Source of the DNA: Algibacter mikhailovii
GTDB taxonomy: Bacteria; Bacteroidota; Bacteroidia; Flavobacteriales; Flavobacteriaceae
DNA length: 64,000 nucleotides
Assembly (NCBI RefSeq): GCF_014651495.1
Contig: NZ_BMWZ01000003.1
Location: forward strand, 310,001 to 374,000
Direction: 5' to 3'
Part shown: one piece after another, positions 62,011-64,000 of the stretch
Numbering within the stretch: position 1 is the stretch's first letter
How the letters are laid out: the number at the start of each line of letters is the position of its first letter
The notes under the pieces: generated by a model
Told to the model about the DNA's origin: nothing
Seen by the model: the letters and a program-made list of their open reading frames with translations, nothing else
Database searches by the model: none
Translations under genes and position numbers: made by a program

Positions 62011-63555
62011 ATGGGTAATAAGGAAACTTTTTTCAAACATATAACAGAAGCGAATACCACAAAGGGCGATTTTATTCCGGTTGGCGCGGCTATGTTGGAT
62101 GGTGAAACCATCAACGGGGCCCATGTGAAGATTCCGTTAAAAACCATGAATAGACATGGCCTTATAGCGGGTGCCACAGGAACCGGAAAAACAAAGTCCT
62201 TACAAGTTCTAGCCGAAAATTTAAGTGATAAAGGCATCCCTGTATTACTTATGGATATTAAAGGCGACTTGAGTGGTATTGCACAACCAAGTCCGGGTCA
62301 TGTAAAAATTGACGAGCGTCATGAAAAAATTGGTCTTCCTTTTGAGTCTAAAGCATTTCCTGTTGAAATTTTGACTCTATCAGAACAAAATGGTGTCCGC
62401 CTTAGAGCAACTATCAGTGAATTTGGACCGGTATTGCTCTCTAGAATTTTAGATTTAACTGAAACACAATCTGGAATTGTCGCAGTAATATTTCAGTATT
62501 GTGATGATCATAAACTACCACTATTAGATTTAAAAGATTTTAAAAAGATATTACAATACGCTACCAAGGAAGGTAAAGCTGAATTTACTGAAGCTTATGG
62601 TAGAATTTCAACGGCATCAACAGGAGCTATTCTTAGAAAAATTGTTGAATTAGAGCAGCAAGGTGCTGACTTATTTTTTGGTGAAACGTCTTTTGACACC
62701 CAAGATTTGCTGAGAATTGATGAACAGGGTCGGGGCTACATTAATATCATAAGGTTGACTGATATTCAAGATAGACCTAAACTGTTTTCAACATTTATGT
62801 TGAGTTTATTGGCAGAAATATATTCAACGTTTCCTGAACAAGGTGATAATGACCGACCAGAACTCGTTCTATTTATTGACGAAGCCCATTTAATTTTTGA
62901 TGAAGCGTCTAAAGCCTTGTTAAGTCAAATTGAAAGTATTGTTAAACTCATAAGAAGTAAAGGGGTAGGCTTATATTTTGTAACCCAAAACCCTACGGAT
63001 GTTCCTGAGGAAGTTTTAGGCCAACTTGGTTTAAAAATACAACATGCCTTAAGAGCCTTTACAGCAAAAGATCGAAAAGCTATTAAACTTACGGCGCAAA
63101 ACTATCCGGATTCTGAATACTACGATACGGAAGACATTTTAACATCTTTAGGTATTGGGGAGGCCTTAGTTTCAGCTCTTGATGAAAAAGGAAGACCTAC
63201 GCCGCTGGCAGCTACTATGATGCGTGCGCCCATGAGTCGTATGGATGTTTTAACCGATGATGAATTAAAAACCCTTCTCGCTGAATCTAAATTGGTAAAA
63301 AAATACAATGAAGATATAGACAGAGAAAGTGCTTATGAATTACTCAATCAGAAAATAAAAGACGCCGAGGAAGAAGAAGCCAAAGAACAAGCAAAAAAAG
63401 AACGCGAAGCATTAAAAAAGTCCGAATCGAAAAGACAAACCTCAACTTCACGCCGAAGATCAAGCACACGCATGAATCCTATTGTTAAAGTACTTACTAG
63501 TGCTACATTTATTCGTAGTGTTTTTGGTATCTTAACCAAAGTATTAAAGAAATAA
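62011..63555 (+). CDS. HerA-like helicase (DUF853 family) ATPase
   Basis: A 514-residue ATPase. Walker A is GATGTGKT at residues 54-61, and Walker B with the catalytic Glu is LVLFIDEAHLIFDEA (about 284-298). The arginine-finger region FFVTQNPTDVP-type segment (YFVTQNPTDVPEEVLGQLG) is typical of the HerA/DUF853 group. An Ala/Glu/Lys-rich coil and a basic Ser/Arg tail (RQTSTSRRRSSTRM) occupy residues 450-500. HerA proteins translocate on DNA; no NurA partner is adjacent, so the role is unclear. It is divergent from queE; TTTG-N17-TATTTTTA (61966-61994) is a likely promoter. Confidence 0.9.
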   Translation: MGNKETFFKHITEANTTKGDFIPVGAAMLDGETINGAHVKIPLKTMNRHGLIAGATGTGKTKSLQVLAENLSDKGIPVLLMDIKGDLSGIAQPSPGHVKIDERHEKIGLPFESKAFPVEILTLSEQNGVRLRATISEFGPVLLSRILDLTETQSGIVAVIFQYCDDHKLPLLDLKDFKKILQYATKEGKAEFTEAYGRISTASTGAILRKIVELEQQGADLFFGETSFDTQDLLRIDEQGRGYINIIRLTDIQDRPKLFSTFMLSLLAEIYSTFPEQGDNDRPELVLFIDEAHLIFDEASKALLSQIESIVKLIRSKGVGLYFVTQNPTDVPEEVLGQLGLKIQHALRAFTAKDRKAIKLTAQNYPDSEYYDTEDILTSLGIGEALVSALDEKGRPTPLAATMMRAPMSRMDVLTDDELKTLLAESKLVKKYNEDIDRESAYELLNQKIKDAEEEEAKEQAKKEREALKKSESKRQTSTSRRRSSTRMNPIVKVLTSATFIRSVFGILTKVLKK

Positions 63556-63591
63556 CTAATTATAAATATAACAACCTACAAACCTATTTTT

Positions 63592-64000
63592 ATGCGCCAT
63601 TTAATTTTAGGCATTATTGCCTCAACTATTTTATTTACAAGCTGTACTAAAACTCAGAATCCATTTGAGATTTCCAAACAGCATATTGGTCTTTTAACAG
63701 ATTCTACTCAAGTTAAAGATCTAGAAAGTATCTTTTCAAATGATTCCGTTGTAAAATACATTGCTGGAGATGAGTTTATTGGAAACACTAACAACATTCA
63801 AATATTTGAAAAAGGTGGAAAAAAGTTATTATCACTAACACCAAAATATGTTTTAGACTCTACGTCAACTATTAGTACGGTAAGAGTCTTAGATGACCGA
63901 TACAAAACGGCAGAAAACATTAGCACCTTAAGCACGTTTAAAGACATTCAAGCTCAATATAAAATATCACGAATGAGCAACCTAATCAACTCCGTTGTTG
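63592..64000 (+). CDS. Lipoprotein of unknown function, 5' part
   Basis: The frame starts at ATG 63592 and is open to the end of the window (136 codons visible). The N-terminus MRHLILGIIASTILFTSC is a lipoprotein signal ending in a lipobox (LFTSC). The visible mature part has no motif I recognise; it reads TQNPFEISKQHIGLLTDS, then alternating charged and hydrophobic segments. It begins 36 bases after the HerA-like gene stop. The C-terminus lies outside the window. Confidence 0.75.
   Translation, partial: MRHLILGIIASTILFTSCTKTQNPFEISKQHIGLLTDSTQVKDLESIFSNDSVVKYIAGDEFIGNTNNIQIFEKGGKKLLSLTPKYVLDSTSTISTVRVLDDRYKTAENISTLSTFKDIQAQYKISRMSNLINSVV

Overview
The window comes from a low-GC (about one third G+C by eye) chromosome of the Bacteroidetes, most likely a marine member of the Flavobacteriaceae. 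Four things point there. The housekeeping genes have flavobacterial forms: a one-piece SecDF of 996 aa, a large LepB, GldI, and a split MutA/MutB. Many proteins belong to families typical of the phylum (DUF5683, DUF6122, WbqC, DUF2092, DUF6515, DUF2911, DUF6588). Shine-Dalgarno sites are scarce. Most promoters fit the Bacteroidetes pattern TTTG-N17-21-TAnnTTTG. I see no tRNA, rRNA, CRISPR array, insertion sequence, prophage or parS site.

Layout. 1-916: end of a PQQ-type sugar dehydrogenase and a c-type cytochrome. 949-6062: udk, divIC/ftsB-like, mutA, a lipoprotein and mutB, tightly packed. 6215-9037: M16 peptidase. 9132-14812: parA-parB-DUF5683-dapB-lepB-wbqC-DUF6122. 14818-19862 (minus): two small membrane proteins, mutL, two rhomboid proteases and an endonuclease/phosphatase-fold protein. 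20034-21306 (minus): TPR protein and ribH. 21445-23322: recF, DUF721 and a cold-shock gene. 23457-25323 (minus): DUF418 and ndk. 25412-29520: a secretion and lipoprotein operon (DHH phosphoesterase, gldI, dual-domain PPIase, lgt, DUF192). 29721-31547: DUF2092 and DUF6515. 31634-42432: an accessory sulfatase/DUF3604 island. 42507-51576: a small secreted protein, an outer-membrane protein, secDF, an orphan, mdh, DUF6588 and a metzincin-like lipoprotein. 51633-55262: gyrB and a porin. 55519-60529: the amidotransferase operon. 60681-64000: DUF2911, queE, a HerA-like ATPase and a partial lipoprotein.

Two regions stand out. The first is 55519-60529. A cryptic GatC-like protein and GatA are followed by one 1112-residue ORF in which complete GatB is fused to complete aspartyl-tRNA synthetase. 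This looks like a covalently built machine that charges tRNA-Asn with Asp and then amidates it. The second is 31634-42432, seven same-strand genes in mirrored order: sulfatase, outer-membrane protein, DUF3604, DUF748, DUF3604, outer-membrane protein (now a pseudogene), sulfatase. Both sulfatases have non-canonical formylglycine motifs, and both DUF3604 proteins are lipoproteins with PHP-like His/Asp motifs. This is a good candidate for an uncharacterised surface system for sulfated compounds.

Smaller points of note are near-leaderless promoters, a terminator-like hairpin in the gyrB leader, a CRP/FNR-type half-site pair upstream of the porin, and a MutL whose endonuclease motifs are degenerate. 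All calls are from reading the sequence. No database search was possible, and family names come from recognised motifs and gene context.
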